A stretch of 64,000 nt of DNA. Origin: Deltaproteobacteria bacterium. Lineage in GTDB: Bacteria; Desulfobacterota; Binatia; Binatales; Binataceae. A program made the position numbers and the translations under genes. The first letter of the stretch is position 1, and each line of letters opens with the position of its first letter. The notes beneath the pieces are model-generated. The model searched no databases and was not told where the DNA came from. It was given only the letters and a program-made list of their open reading frames with translations. Positions 17,478 to 26,597 of the stretch are shown here, in pieces. The stretch is from positions 109,238 to 173,237 of the forward strand of contig JAJXYF010000010.1 of the NCBI GenBank assembly GCA_021780755.1, given 5' to 3'.

Positions 17478-18130
17478 CGCCGCTTGCCGGTGGGTTTGCG
17501 CGGCGGCTTAGCCGCCGTTTTTTTCGCGGCCTGCGCCGGCTTGGCGGTCATCGTGGCTTTGGCCAGCCTGGATTTCGTTGTCCGTTGAGGTTTGGCGACG
17601 ACTTTTGCCCGCGCATGCGACTTCGCCTTTGCCACTGAGGTCGTCTTCATCCGCTGGCCGAGCCGTGGCGCGGCGCGTGGCGCAACCGGAATCGCCACGA
17701 TTTCGATCGCATCTTCAATAACTTCAACCGCTCCCAGTTCTGGCGCCAAGTACGCGTCGGCCTCGATTTCGATCATCATGTCGGGATTGACGAGCCGCCG
17801 AATCTCGACCACCGTGGAGGCGGGCGGATGGTCGCCAAAGGCTTCAAGGTGTGCGCGGGCGACCTCGGCAAAACGCTGCATATCGGTGATGAATACGCGA
17901 GTGCGCACGACCTCGGCGAGCGACATGCCGGCGCGCTGCAGCGCTGCCGCGATGTTCGCGAGGGCCTGGCGCGCCTGCACATACATTTGATTTCGACCGA
18001 GGATGCGGCCGTTTTCGTCAAATGATGTGGTCCCGGACACCGCCAGCCATCCGCCGGCTTTGACCGCGCGCGAGTAGCCGAAGATCGGCTCCCACGGCGC
18101 GCCACTGGAAATTCGCGCGATTCCCGCCAT
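17474..18130 (-). CDS. RidA/YjgF-family protein with a histone-H1-like C-terminal tail
   Basis: A 218-residue protein. Residues 1-135 are a RidA/YjgF domain (enamine/imine deaminase superfamily: VSGTTSFDENGRILG, RTRVFITDM, HPPASTVVEIRRLVNPDMMIEIEADAYL). The arginine that binds substrate carboxylates in active RidA is followed here by a different C-terminal pattern, so deaminase activity is not certain. From about residue 160 a Lys/Ala/Pro-rich tail resembles the C-terminal domain of histone H1 or bacterial nucleoid-associated tails. No frameshift joins them: the frame is continuous and the tail codons match the surrounding base composition. DNA or RNA binding by the tail is inference. Confidence 0.82.
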   Translation of the reverse strand: MAGIARISSGAPWEPIFGYSRAVKAGGWLAVSGTTSFDENGRILGRNQMYVQARQALANIAAALQRAGMSLAEVVRTRVFITDMQRFAEVARAHLEAFGDHPPASTVVEIRRLVNPDMMIEIEADAYLAPELGAVEVIEDAIEIVAIPVAPRAAPRLGQRMKTTSVAKAKSHARAKVVAKPQRTTKSRLAKATMTAKPAQAAKKTAAKPPRKPTGKRR

Positions 18131-18170
18131 CGCGTCCGCTCCTTTGCGCGGCGCTACGTCGAGGCCGCGA

Positions 18171-18407
18171 TCAGGTCTGACGACTCCCCGAGGGCCAAAC
18201 GTCCTCGAGCTCGCGATCGACCGAGCGCATTGGCGCGCCCACCGGATGGGCGCCCGGCATCAGCCACCGGATCCATCCGCGCAACTTTGAGACCGTCGGC
18301 GAGGGCCGCGAACCGATGCGATTCATATCGAGTTCGTGCTCGATCACCTGCCCCCGCATGTGATTGGAAATCCGACCGGAAGGAATAAATGCTCTCACCA
18401 CCGCCAC
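18171..18407 (-). CDS. Small protein of unknown function
   Basis: About 78 residues, beginning at GTG 18407, nine bases after a strong GAGGAGG; other in-frame GTGs (18413, 18401) are possible. No recognised domain; SKLRGWIRWLMPGAHPVGAP in the middle is moderately hydrophobic. The upstream 200 bases are AT-rich (18420-18540), consistent with a promoter shared divergently with the small lipoprotein at 18624. The strong ribosome-binding site is the main support. Confidence 0.5.
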   Translation of the reverse strand: MAVVRAFIPSGRISNHMRGQVIEHELDMNRIGSRPSPTVSKLRGWIRWLMPGAHPVGAPMRSVDRELEDVWPSGSRQT

Positions 18408-18623
18408 GTCCACATTCCTCCTCAGGGCACGTTTCTAATTATCGCAATAGTACACAGAGTAATTGCATCAAGCAAAAAATAATTTGCTTTGGCCGAATAT
18501 TAGCTGGGATTAAAACGCTATGCGCGCCGAGCCTTGTCAACGTCCGATAGCTACAGTATTCTTAGCGCCGTCTTAAACGCTGAGCGCTTGGCCCGCGCCC
18601 TATGAAAGAAGAAGGAGGCAGTA

Positions 18624-18830
18624 ATGCGAAAATTCCTCATTTTGGCCCTTTTCTCGATGCTCTTCGCAGCCACGGCTTGCACCAAGTCGGAGGAGACCCC
18701 GGCCCCTGAGGCTTCGGCGGAAGCGAGCCCGGCCGCTGCCTCCCCGGATACGGGTGCTGCGGCAAGCCCCGAGGCGAGCCCCGCTGCCAGCGACGCGGGT
18801 AGCCCGATGGCCTCGCCTGCGGCGTCCTGA
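18624..18830 (+). CDS. Small Ala/Ser/Pro/Glu-rich lipoprotein
   Basis: A 68-residue precursor with the lipobox ATAC (Cys19) and a mature part that is almost entirely repeats of the type EASPAA. AAGGAGG lies 9 bases before the ATG. Such a low-complexity extended chain is probably disordered. Its composition is strikingly similar to the secreted peptide at 58330-58599. Function unknown. Confidence 0.75.
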   Translation: MRKFLILALFSMLFAATACTKSEETPAPEASAEASPAAASPDTGAAASPEASPAASDAGSPMASPAAS

Positions 18831-18859
18831 GGCTGATTTTCACCATTTTCCGTCCTGTC

Positions 18860-18892
18860 CCTGCGCGCTGGTCAACTCGCCCAGCGCGCAGG
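18860..18892. repeat. 12-base perfect hairpin without U-tract
   Basis: CCTGCGCGCTGG (18860-18871) pairs with CCAGCGCGCAGG (18881-18892), loop of nine bases, 30 bases after the lipoprotein stop. The absence of a U-run argues against a standard terminator, though it may act as one. Confidence 0.5.
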
Positions 18893-19118
18893 CGACAGTG
18901 TCCTGTGGGCGGGCCGGCCCATCTCTCTCGCGGCGGCGAGGCGCAATTTCCCGCGCAACATTGAATTTCGACGCTCTCCGCTTCGGTGTCCGCGGCAGCT
19001 CCCGGATTCGGTTTGAGTCAGCGACCTTAACCGACAAATTCTTACGATCCGCATTGGTGGTGGCCGTGATCGCCGGGTCTTTGCGCACCGTCACGCGGGG
19101 CGCCGCCGGAGAATCTCG

Positions 19119-20558
19119 ATGACGGAATCGGGCGAGCTAAGGCGCGGACTCTCCCTTTTCGATTCCGCGACAATCGTGGCGGGATCGATGATCGGCTCCG
19201 GCATCTTTATTGTTTCGGCCGACATCATGCGCCAGACCGGTTCTCCTGTGGGCCTGCTGGCAGTCTGGATTCTGAGCGGCCTGATGACGGTCGCGGGTGC
19301 ACTTGCTTACGGCGAGTTGGCCGCGATGATGCCGCACGCGGGTGGACAATATGTCTATCTGCGGGAAGCCTATGGCGGCGTGTGGGCCTTCGCCTTTGGC
19401 TGGACGCTGCTGCTGGTAATTCAGACCGGCACAATTGCCGCCGTCGCGGTCGCCTTCGCGCGTTTTGCCGGTGTGATCTTCCCGGGCCTGGGCTCACAGG
19501 TTTGGCTCGGGGTTGGCAGCGTCGGTCTTTCCGGAGAGCGGATCGGCGCGATCGCCGTCATTACGGTTCTCACCGCCGTTAATCTGCGCGGTCTGAACAC
19601 CGGCCGGCTGGTGCAGAACGTCTTCACCAGCGCCAAGGTGCTCGCGCTAATCGTGATAGTCGCGATCGGATGTGTGATCGCGCCGAACGCGATTGCCGTC
19701 CATGCGAACTTCGGTAGCGTGGAGGCCTTCCTTGGTGCACGGCCGCTATCGCTCGGGTTGGTCGCGGCGTTCGGCTCCGCGATGGTCGGTGGGCTCTTTT
19801 CCGCCGATGCGTGGGCTGGCATTACCTTCACCGCCGCCGAAGTGCGCAACCCCGAGCGCAATCTGCCGCGTGCGCTCGCGCTCGGCACCGGCGTCGTAAT
19901 CGCGCTCTACCTGCTGACCAACGTCGCCTACCTGTTTGAGCTTCCCGCGATGGGTTCCAACGCCGCCACCAGCGTCTTCGGACGAGGTATCGCAGGGGCG
20001 CAAAGTGATCGGGTGGCCGCCGCCGCGATGCAAATCGTCGCGGGACACGCGGGCGCCGCAATCACTGCGATGCTCGTGATGGTCTCGACCTTCGGCTGCG
20101 CCAACGGCTTAATCCTGACCGGCGCACGAGTGGTTTTCGCGATGGCCCGCGACGGCGTCTTCTTCGCTTCGGCGGGCAGACTCAACCGCGCGTCGGTGCC
20201 CGCCGCGGCCCTGGTGATGCAAGGTGGATGGGCCGCGATGCTCGCGCTCTCGGGCACCTACTCGGAGTTGCTCGACTATGTAATCTTCGCGCAGTTGCTC
20301 TTCTATGTGCTGACGGTCGGCGCGGTCTTTGTCCTGCGGGTGCGCCGTCCCGAGCTGCCGCGCCCCTATCGCGCGTGGGGTTATCCGTTCGTTCCCGCCG
20401 CCTATATCGTCGCCGCGGTCGCCCTGATGGCCGACCTGCTCGTGATGAAGCCCGCCTATACCTGGCCCGGATTGCTGATCGCGTTGAGCGGTGCGCCGGT
20501 GTACTGGTGGCGGATGCGCCGGCGCGAGGCGACCGGCGCCCCGCGCCGCGCGGCCTGA
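19119..20558 (+). CDS. APC-family amino acid permease
   Basis: A 479-residue inner-membrane transporter with about 12 helices. The substrate-site motif of the APC fold, GSMIGSGIFIVSADI, is in the first helix; LPRPYRAWGYPFVPAAY near the C-terminus is typical of LAT-like amino acid/polyamine permeases. Substrate specificity cannot be read from sequence. It appears to be a single-gene unit. Confidence 0.88.
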   Translation: MTESGELRRGLSLFDSATIVAGSMIGSGIFIVSADIMRQTGSPVGLLAVWILSGLMTVAGALAYGELAAMMPHAGGQYVYLREAYGGVWAFAFGWTLLLVIQTGTIAAVAVAFARFAGVIFPGLGSQVWLGVGSVGLSGERIGAIAVITVLTAVNLRGLNTGRLVQNVFTSAKVLALIVIVAIGCVIAPNAIAVHANFGSVEAFLGARPLSLGLVAAFGSAMVGGLFSADAWAGITFTAAEVRNPERNLPRALALGTGVVIALYLLTNVAYLFELPAMGSNAATSVFGRGIAGAQSDRVAAAAMQIVAGHAGAAITAMLVMVSTFGCANGLILTGARVVFAMARDGVFFASAGRLNRASVPAAALVMQGGWAAMLALSGTYSELLDYVIFAQLLFYVLTVGAVFVLRVRRPELPRPYRAWGYPFVPAAYIVAAVALMADLLVMKPAYTWPGLLIALSGAPVYWWRMRRREATGAPRRAA

Positions 20559-20562
20559 TCGA

Positions 20563-20958
20563 CTACATCAGGGTTTCTTTGACTGTGAGCATGTCAACGT
20601 ATTCGCGAATGCGCCGAATCTTGCCACCTTCGACCTCGAAAACGAAGCAATACTCGTTGCGATAGTCCCGGCCGTTGAAGGCCTTGCCGGTATTGGTCAA
20701 TTCGACGATTACCGTGTCGCCGGCGCTGTGAACCTTGCTGATCTGGCTATTGAGTCCCTGCGGAAAGGCCTTGCGGATCCCGCCCACGAACTCCTTGACG
20801 GCCGCCTTTCCCTTCTTCACTCCGGAGACGCCGGGCAGGTTTCCCGCAATCATCCAGCTGACTTCGTCCGACATGTTGGCCGCCGCCGCCTCAACGTTAC
20901 CGGCGACTACGTCCTGCCATGTTTTCGTGATCAGTTCGGCGTTTTTTTCCGCACCCAT
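20563..20958 (-). CDS. NTF2-like (SnoaL/ketosteroid-isomerase fold) protein
   Basis: A 131-residue protein of the NTF2-like superfamily; the C-terminal YRNEYCFVFEVEGGKIRRIREYVD segment is characteristic. Members range from isomerases to binding proteins, so activity is unassigned. The start at 20958 (MGAEKN) is supported by GGGAGGG about 9 bases upstream; a longer start at 21000 is not. Converges closely with the permease gene. Confidence 0.82.
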   Translation of the reverse strand: MGAEKNAELITKTWQDVVAGNVEAAAANMSDEVSWMIAGNLPGVSGVKKGKAAVKEFVGGIRKAFPQGLNSQISKVHSAGDTVIVELTNTGKAFNGRDYRNEYCFVFEVEGGKIRRIREYVDMLTVKETLM

Positions 20959-21165
20959 ATTTGTTAATCCCTCCCGAAATCGATTAAGGTCGTGCTCCAA
21001 TTCGTAGCGCGATCGAGCGTCGAATGCACGGCCCCGGTCAAAACTGCGCGCCCGACGGGTCGGGCCTGTACCCGCCGTGTTTCACATAGTGTATATTTTT
21101 ATTCCATTTAGGCGCATTTTGGAGTATGCTGCAGGCTTGCGGTCAGTATGGGGGGGGCGGGCGCG

Positions 21166-21525
21166 ATGACCGAAATAATCGATAACCTGTTCGTGGGTGA
21201 CCTGCGCGACGCTCAAGCGTTTGACGGGCTGATTATCTGCGTGCTCGACGAAAAACCGATCGACGAGCCGTCCAACGCGGTCTGGATGCCATTCGACATC
21301 GGCACTCTTGATATCACTGCCTCGATAATCGACCACGGGCTGGCGAGCGATCGCCGCGTGCTGGTCCATTGTGGCGCGGGCAGTGAGCGCGCGCCGCTCA
21401 CGATCGCATGGTTTCTCAACCGCCGGCGCGAGATGTCGCTCGACACGGCCTACGACCTGCTCAAGCGCAAGCGTCCGATCGTGCGCGATCGGCGCTCATG
21501 GCTGCGCCAGTACCTCACGCAATAG
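21166..21525 (+). CDS. Dual-specificity/tyrosine-type phosphatase
   Basis: A 119-residue cysteine phosphatase: P-loop HCGAGSERAPL (C-x5-R). The N-terminal IIDNLFVGDLRDAQAFDGLIICVL is typical of compact dual-specificity phosphatases. Start: ATG 21166 preferred; ATG 21148 is in frame 18 bases earlier. A close paralogue lies at 52684-53070. The substrate may be a phosphoprotein or a small phosphorylated metabolite. Confidence 0.82.
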   Translation: MTEIIDNLFVGDLRDAQAFDGLIICVLDEKPIDEPSNAVWMPFDIGTLDITASIIDHGLASDRRVLVHCGAGSERAPLTIAWFLNRRREMSLDTAYDLLKRKRPIVRDRRSWLRQYLTQ

Positions 21526-21622
21526 CCGCTTCACTTCGTCACGCACTTCCAGACCAAGACCAAGAGTAAAGAGACCTCGCCCTTCCCCTCTTCTTGGACA
21601 AGCAGGGAGCTTCAAAACGAAC

Positions 21623-23365
21623 CTACCGGCGGGCCGGGATTACCGGCAGCGTCAGATGCGACGCGAAGTTCCGCTCATGCATCACGGTTTGCAAGGCCGG
21701 CCGGGTCTCGGCGTCGGTGAACAAGTCGTGCCCGGTGTTGGGATTGCGATCGAAGCGCGGGAAGTTACTCGAACTCACCTCGAGCCGAATCCGATGGCCC
21801 GCCTTGAAGAGGTTCGAGGTTGACCACATGTCGATATTGAACTCATAGACCTTGCCGGGCGTGATCAGCGACGGGCTTGCCTGCGACTCGCGCACGCGCG
21901 CCCGGATGATGCCGTCGGTCAGGTTGCGCGCGAAGCCACATGAGCCCACGTCCACCAGCTTGGCGGTGAAGTCGGTGTCGGGCGCCGACGACGACGCATA
22001 GAGCGTCAGTTTGATGGGGCCGGTGACTTCGAGGTCCTCGGCCAGCGGTTCGGTCGAATAGACCAGCACGTCGCCGCGATGCTCGACGGACGCCTGATCG
22101 AAGGCACCGCCCGGCTGCGAGTTCGGGTAGCAGCAGAGGCCGCCACCCATGGTCTGCACCGGATTGAGCGGATTGTAGAGATAGGAGTCGGGGGGCTCGG
22201 CGCCGGGCGCTTCGGGCGAGAGCGCGCCGTCGCCATAGGCGCTGTTGGCGCGTCCGCGGCTATGCAGGAAATACCGGCGCCATTCGGTGCCCGGCAGCGG
22301 CCATTCTTTTTCTTCGCGCCATTGGTTGAGGCCCATGACGTAAATTTTGACCGGCGCGCCGTCGGCCGCGCCGTTGCTCTTGCCTTTGAGCCAATGGTCG
22401 AAGAACTCGAGCTGCACTCCGTCGAGATCGGCCGAGGCCGCGCCGGCCCGAAAGCCCATATCGACCTGGCCGACGAGACTCGGCAGCGGCAGCGCATGGT
22501 TCCACGGGCCCATCATCAGACGCTGCCGGCGGGACGCGTCGGTCGCCCCGCGCGCCTTCATGCCCAGGTAGTTGCGAATCGTGCCGCCCTGAAAGATGTC
22601 GTACCAGCCACCGAAATTGAGCGCCGGGACGTCGATCTTCGCGTGATTCTCCTCGATGCAGAGCTTGCGCCAGTAGTCGTCGTAGTTCGGATGATCGAGC
22701 CAATCGCGGAAGTAGGGCGCGCCGCTGCGAAATAGCGGGAACTCCTTGAGCGGCAGGAAGTCCATCCGTTCGCGCATACTGTCGATCGACGACATCACGA
22801 GGTTGAGTTCCTTGGCTGCCTCGGGATTGGCTTCGCGCTCGCGCATCAGGCGCGACAGCCCGATCGTGATCATCGGCCAGCTCACATTGAAGAAGAGCGA
22901 GAACGCACCGCCCTGATAGGTCCAGCCGTCATGATAATCGCTTGCCGTAATCGACGGCGCGATCGCCTTCAGACTCGGCGGATTTTGCGTCGCCGCGAGC
23001 CATTGGGTGGCGCCCATGTACGACGCCCCGAACATCCCGACCTTGCCGTCGGCCCACGGCTGGCGCGCCAGATGCTCGATGGTATCGAAACCGTCACGCG
23101 CCTCGTCGGTGAAGCAGTTGAAGGTGCCTTCCGACGCGAAACATCCGCGGCAATCGACGAAGACCACGTTGTAGCCACGCTGGGCCGCGCGGATGGCGTC
23201 GAGCGTGAGCGCCGAGATTAGCGGAAAGGATTTGTCGTACGGCGTGCGGTTGAGCAGGACCGGATATTTCTCGGCGCCGTCGGGGCGGTAGAGGTCGCCG
23301 CGCAGCACCACGCCGTCGCGCATCGGGATGTCGATGTTTTTCTCGATTACGATCTTCGTACCCAT
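21623..23365 (-). CDS. CocE/NonD family hydrolase
   Basis: A 580-residue serine hydrolase of the X-Pro dipeptidyl-peptidase/cocaine-esterase family, which cleaves esters or acyl bonds. The N-terminal IPMRDGVVLRGDLYRP and the nucleophile elbow GASYMGATQW (about residue 114) are clear; the C-terminal jelly-roll domain starts near residue 330 and ends with the GHRIRLEVSSSNFPRFDRN signature. No signal peptide is visible, so it should be cytoplasmic. Confidence 0.9.
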   Translation of the reverse strand: MGTKIVIEKNIDIPMRDGVVLRGDLYRPDGAEKYPVLLNRTPYDKSFPLISALTLDAIRAAQRGYNVVFVDCRGCFASEGTFNCFTDEARDGFDTIEHLARQPWADGKVGMFGASYMGATQWLAATQNPPSLKAIAPSITASDYHDGWTYQGGAFSLFFNVSWPMITIGLSRLMREREANPEAAKELNLVMSSIDSMRERMDFLPLKEFPLFRSGAPYFRDWLDHPNYDDYWRKLCIEENHAKIDVPALNFGGWYDIFQGGTIRNYLGMKARGATDASRRQRLMMGPWNHALPLPSLVGQVDMGFRAGAASADLDGVQLEFFDHWLKGKSNGAADGAPVKIYVMGLNQWREEKEWPLPGTEWRRYFLHSRGRANSAYGDGALSPEAPGAEPPDSYLYNPLNPVQTMGGGLCCYPNSQPGGAFDQASVEHRGDVLVYSTEPLAEDLEVTGPIKLTLYASSSAPDTDFTAKLVDVGSCGFARNLTDGIIRARVRESQASPSLITPGKVYEFNIDMWSTSNLFKAGHRIRLEVSSSNFPRFDRNPNTGHDLFTDAETRPALQTVMHERNFASHLTLPVIPARR

Positions 23366-23666
23366 CGTCGGACTCCTTAGGCTCGGCGGCGAATGACTGC
23401 TTCAGCGTTGCTTCTAACGCGCTATGCTCCACGCTTTCAAGGATGGCATCACGATTGCCGTAGCGGCGCGCGCGGTGGGGAGCGGCCGGGCACCGATTCT
23501 GAAGGTGCGCCGCAGGCGGGGCTGGCGCGCGGGCGTCAGCGGTCCAGGCGCTGGCGCCGCAGGCTCGCGGGTTCTATGATACGCGGGATAAGTGTTGGAG
23601 CGGGCGCCGGCGCTGCGGGATGCACGGGCGCAATCGCGATCACGACGGGAGAAAATACAGTCCACG

Positions 23667-23774
23667 ATGGCTTCAGAACGGCAACGTGAAATCAAACGCC
23701 GGCGCAAACGCCGCGAAAAGGTCCTCAAGGCACGAACTCGCGAGGCTCGCACGCACAAGAAGAAGAAACGCTGA
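23667..23774 (+). CDS. Very small basic protein
   Basis: 35 residues, of which over half are Arg or Lys (begins MASERQREIKRRRKRREK). It resembles small basic helical proteins found in several bacterial phyla, possibly ribosome- or RNA-associated, but this is a resemblance of composition only. The nearest SD-like sequence (GGGAG, about 23645) is far from the ATG, which lowers confidence. Confidence 0.45.
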   Translation: MASERQREIKRRRKRREKVLKARTREARTHKKKKR

Positions 23775-23863
23775 CCGTCGCCGCCGCTATTCGCGCGACG
23801 GCGCGCCCGGCAACTGACCGGAGTGCCGGACCGCGGGCGCTTGAAACTCGGGAGAACTTCGCC

Positions 23864-24667
23864 ATGGCCTACGAAACGATTCTCTACGAAGTCGCCGCCG
23901 AAATAGCTACGGTGACGCTTAACCGGCCCGCCAAGCTCAACGCCTATACGGCGACGATGGGCCGCGAAATCGTCGATGCGATGTGCCGGGCCGACGACGA
24001 TCGCGACGTCCGCGTGATTATCCTGACTGGCGCGGGCCGCGCGTTTTGCGCCGGGGCTGATATCAGCGGCTTTGCCGACAATATCAAAGCGCGCGCCGAG
24101 GGCGACTCGGGCAACTCCGAGCGGCGCGGCGGGATGACCGATTATCCGCAACTGATGCGTACGCTGGGCAAGCCGTCAATCGCCGCGATCAACGGTATCG
24201 CGCTCGGCATCGGCGCTACCATGACGCTGCCCTGCGACATTCGGATCATGGCCGACACCGCGAAAATCGGCTTTATCTTCTCTCGCGTCGGCCTGATGCC
24301 CGAACTCGGGTCGTCGTATCTGTTGCCGCGGCTGATCGGGGCGTCGCGCGCGGCCGAGGTGATGTTGACCGGGCGCCATTACAGCGCCGCCGAATGTCTG
24401 CAAATGGGCCTGGTGAGCACGGTCGTACCCGCGGACGCGATACTCACCAAGGCGCGTGAAATCGCGGCCGAGATCATCCTCGGGTCGCCGCTCTCGCTGG
24501 CGCTCACCCGCCGCGCGGTGCAGCAGGGGTTGACCGGCTCGCTCGAGAGCGCGATGGAGTACGAGGGCTTCGCGCTCGAGCGCTGCTACAGCAGCCCGGA
24601 ACATCGCGAATATGTCAGCGCGTTTCTGGAAAAGCGCGCGCCCGACCTCGCGCGAATACGCAAATAA
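23864..24667 (+). CDS. Enoyl-CoA hydratase/isomerase
   Basis: A 267-residue crotonase-fold enzyme. The oxyanion-hole segments FCAGADISGF and NGIALGIGATM and the catalytic Glu in FSRVGLMPELGSSYLLP are present, with the second catalytic Glu of true hydratases not obvious in the first segment; an isomerase or other crotonase function is possible. It hydrates or rearranges 2-enoyl-CoA in fatty-acid or aromatic breakdown. CGGGAG precedes ATG 23864. Confidence 0.87.
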   Translation: MAYETILYEVAAEIATVTLNRPAKLNAYTATMGREIVDAMCRADDDRDVRVIILTGAGRAFCAGADISGFADNIKARAEGDSGNSERRGGMTDYPQLMRTLGKPSIAAINGIALGIGATMTLPCDIRIMADTAKIGFIFSRVGLMPELGSSYLLPRLIGASRAAEVMLTGRHYSAAECLQMGLVSTVVPADAILTKAREIAAEIILGSPLSLALTRRAVQQGLTGSLESAMEYEGFALERCYSSPEHREYVSAFLEKRAPDLARIRK

Positions 24668-24935
24668 TTCGTGCTCATCCACTGTGGACGCGGGCAATCG
24701 TGATTAAGCTATATCCTGATGACGATGGGATTTACGAATCCAGGGTTGGAAGCGGGATTTTCAGGGGGCAAATGGATCCGGTTGGGTTAACATCCTTGCA
24801 AATCACAATATGATTAAGCAGACTAACTAACTAATCTATTGCGCTGTCGGCGACTCGGCGAGACACAAACGAGCCGCAAGTTACCACCCGGCTAGAGAGC
24901 GAGATTCAAGACCGCAAGTCTTTGGAGGAAAGGTT

Positions 24936-25574
24936 ATGGCTATTCATCTTGGGAGCACCGCTCCGGATTTCACGCAGGAATCGACCGAAGGGACGATCAA
25001 GTTCCACGAATGGATTGGGGACAAGTGGGTGGTCCTGTTTTCCCATCCAAAGGATTTCACGCCGGTCTGCACCACCGAACTCGGGCTGGTGGCGAAGCTC
25101 AAGCCGGAATTTGACAAGCGCAACGTGAAAGCGATCGCGGTCAGCGTTGACGACGTCAAGTCGCACAAGGGCTGGGCGGCCGATATCGAGGAGACGCAGC
25201 ACACCAAGCTGAACTTCCCGATCCTGGGCGACGCGGACAAGAAGGTCTCGACGCTCTACGACATGATCCATCCGGACTTGAGCGATACCACCACCGTGCG
25301 CTCGGTATTCGTGATTGATCCGAAGAAAAAAGTGCGGCTGATGATTACCTATCCGCAGAGCGCGGGCCGCAACTTCGACGAGATCCTGCGCGTGATCGAT
25401 TCGCTGCAGCTCACCGACAACCATTCGGTGGCGACGCCGGGGAACTGGAAGGATGGCGACGACGTCGTGATCGTACCGTCGCTGACCGATCCCGCCGTGA
25501 TGAAGCAGAAGTTTCCGAAGGGCTGGAAGGAAATCAAGCCTTACCTGCGCATGACGCCACAGCCCAACAAGTAA
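24936..25574 (+). CDS. 1-Cys peroxiredoxin (Prx6 family)
   Basis: A 212-residue thiol peroxidase that reduces hydrogen peroxide and alkyl hydroperoxides. The peroxidatic cysteine is in FTPVCTTELG (about residue 47) and is the only cysteine, which with the long C-terminal part (TDNHSVATPGNWKDGDDVVI) places it in the 1-Cys Prx6 group. GGAGGAAAGG precedes the start. The 268 bases upstream are AT-rich with a small hairpin (AAGAC/GTCTT) next to the SD, and a clear terminator follows, so it is monocistronic and probably highly expressed. Confidence 0.93.
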   Translation: MAIHLGSTAPDFTQESTEGTIKFHEWIGDKWVVLFSHPKDFTPVCTTELGLVAKLKPEFDKRNVKAIAVSVDDVKSHKGWAADIEETQHTKLNFPILGDADKKVSTLYDMIHPDLSDTTTVRSVFVIDPKKKVRLMITYPQSAGRNFDEILRVIDSLQLTDNHSVATPGNWKDGDDVVIVPSLTDPAVMKQKFPKGWKEIKPYLRMTPQPNK

Positions 25575-25598
25575 ACGCAGTTCACGATCGATTTCAGA

Positions 25599-25638
25599 AT
25601 GCCCGGTTCCTCGATGGAGCCGGGCATTTTTCTTTTTT
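25599..25638 (+). terminator. Rho-independent terminator of the peroxiredoxin gene
   Basis: Stem ATGCCCGG (25599-25606) with CCGGGCAT (25620-25627), followed by a T-rich run to 25638; 25 bases after the stop codon. Confidence 0.9.
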
Positions 25639-25864
25639 CGCCGACTGAAGCTCGCGATGCGCGGGTAGGTGGCCAAAGCAAGCATGGATTCCGCGTTCCT
25701 CAACGAATCTCCCCGCTCTCGCCGCCCACGCTTGCGCTTCATCGGTGGGAGCGCGATAAGAATAAGCATGGCCGCGCGCACATGATCGCTGATGACGCCG
25801 CAACTTTTTCGCGGTGGCACGGAATCTAAAACCGTCGCCCCCGCTTGAGCAGGAGGATTCCGCA

Positions 25865-26551
25865 ATGGGCTTACCGAATGGAGTTCACCACCTCGCGATT
25901 TGCACCAAGGACATCAAGGGCCAGATCGAGTTCTACACCCAGGTGGTCGGAATGGATCTGTGCGCGCTCTACTGGATGCATGGCGTGGACCGGACCTTCC
26001 ACGGCTTCGTCCGGATGGGCAACAGCTCGATCGCGTTCGTGCAATCGCCGGAAATCGGTGAGATTCAGCCGATGATCGGTGTGTCGCATCCGAGCTGGAC
26101 GGCGGCGCCGGTGGCGGCGGGCGTGATGCAGCATCTGGCGCTCAACGTTGACACCGAGGCCGACCTGCTGGCGATTCGTGATCGCGTGCGCTCGCACGGT
26201 CATTGGGTGATGGGTCCGCTCGATCATGGCTTCTGCAAGTCGATCTATCTGTCGGCACCGGAGGGCATCATGCTCGAGTTCTCGACTTCGGAGGGCGTGC
26301 CGATCGACGCCGAGGCGTGGATCGATCCGGAGGTGGTGAAGCTTGCGGGGATCAGCCCGTCGGATTTGAAGCGCTACAAGAATCCGCCGGCCTTCGAATC
26401 CAAAGGCGGCGCGGTGCCCAATCCGCCGGTCGATCTGAAGCATCCGCCGATGAACTTCCCGCCCGGCCGCGAGAAGATCTACAGCATGACCGATGCGGAA
26501 GTGACGGCGCGCCTGAGCGAGACCACCCCGCCGGTGCAGCCACGGCGCTGA
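25865..26551 (+). CDS. VOC-family (glyoxalase/extradiol-dioxygenase fold) protein
   Basis: A 228-residue protein with one paired beta-alpha-beta3 VOC module. Likely metal ligands: His in NGVHHLAICT, His in MQHLALNVD, and Glu in GIMLEFSTS. Start ATG 25865 follows AGGAGG by 8 bases. The last 70 residues are a Pro/Lys-rich extension unlike minimal glyoxalases. It is followed by an FAD monooxygenase, so both may act in aromatic-compound breakdown. Confidence 0.82.
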   Translation: MGLPNGVHHLAICTKDIKGQIEFYTQVVGMDLCALYWMHGVDRTFHGFVRMGNSSIAFVQSPEIGEIQPMIGVSHPSWTAAPVAAGVMQHLALNVDTEADLLAIRDRVRSHGHWVMGPLDHGFCKSIYLSAPEGIMLEFSTSEGVPIDAEAWIDPEVVKLAGISPSDLKRYKNPPAFESKGGAVPNPPVDLKHPPMNFPPGREKIYSMTDAEVTARLSETTPPVQPRR

Positions 26552-26597
26552 CGCGCGTCCCGGGGTCAGTCGCGACGACTACAGCGGCGGCATCGCG

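Noticed and set aside
24800..24840. ACTAACTAACTAA direct repeat
   Set aside because: Only a three-unit simple repeat in an AT-rich promoter region; no further copies.
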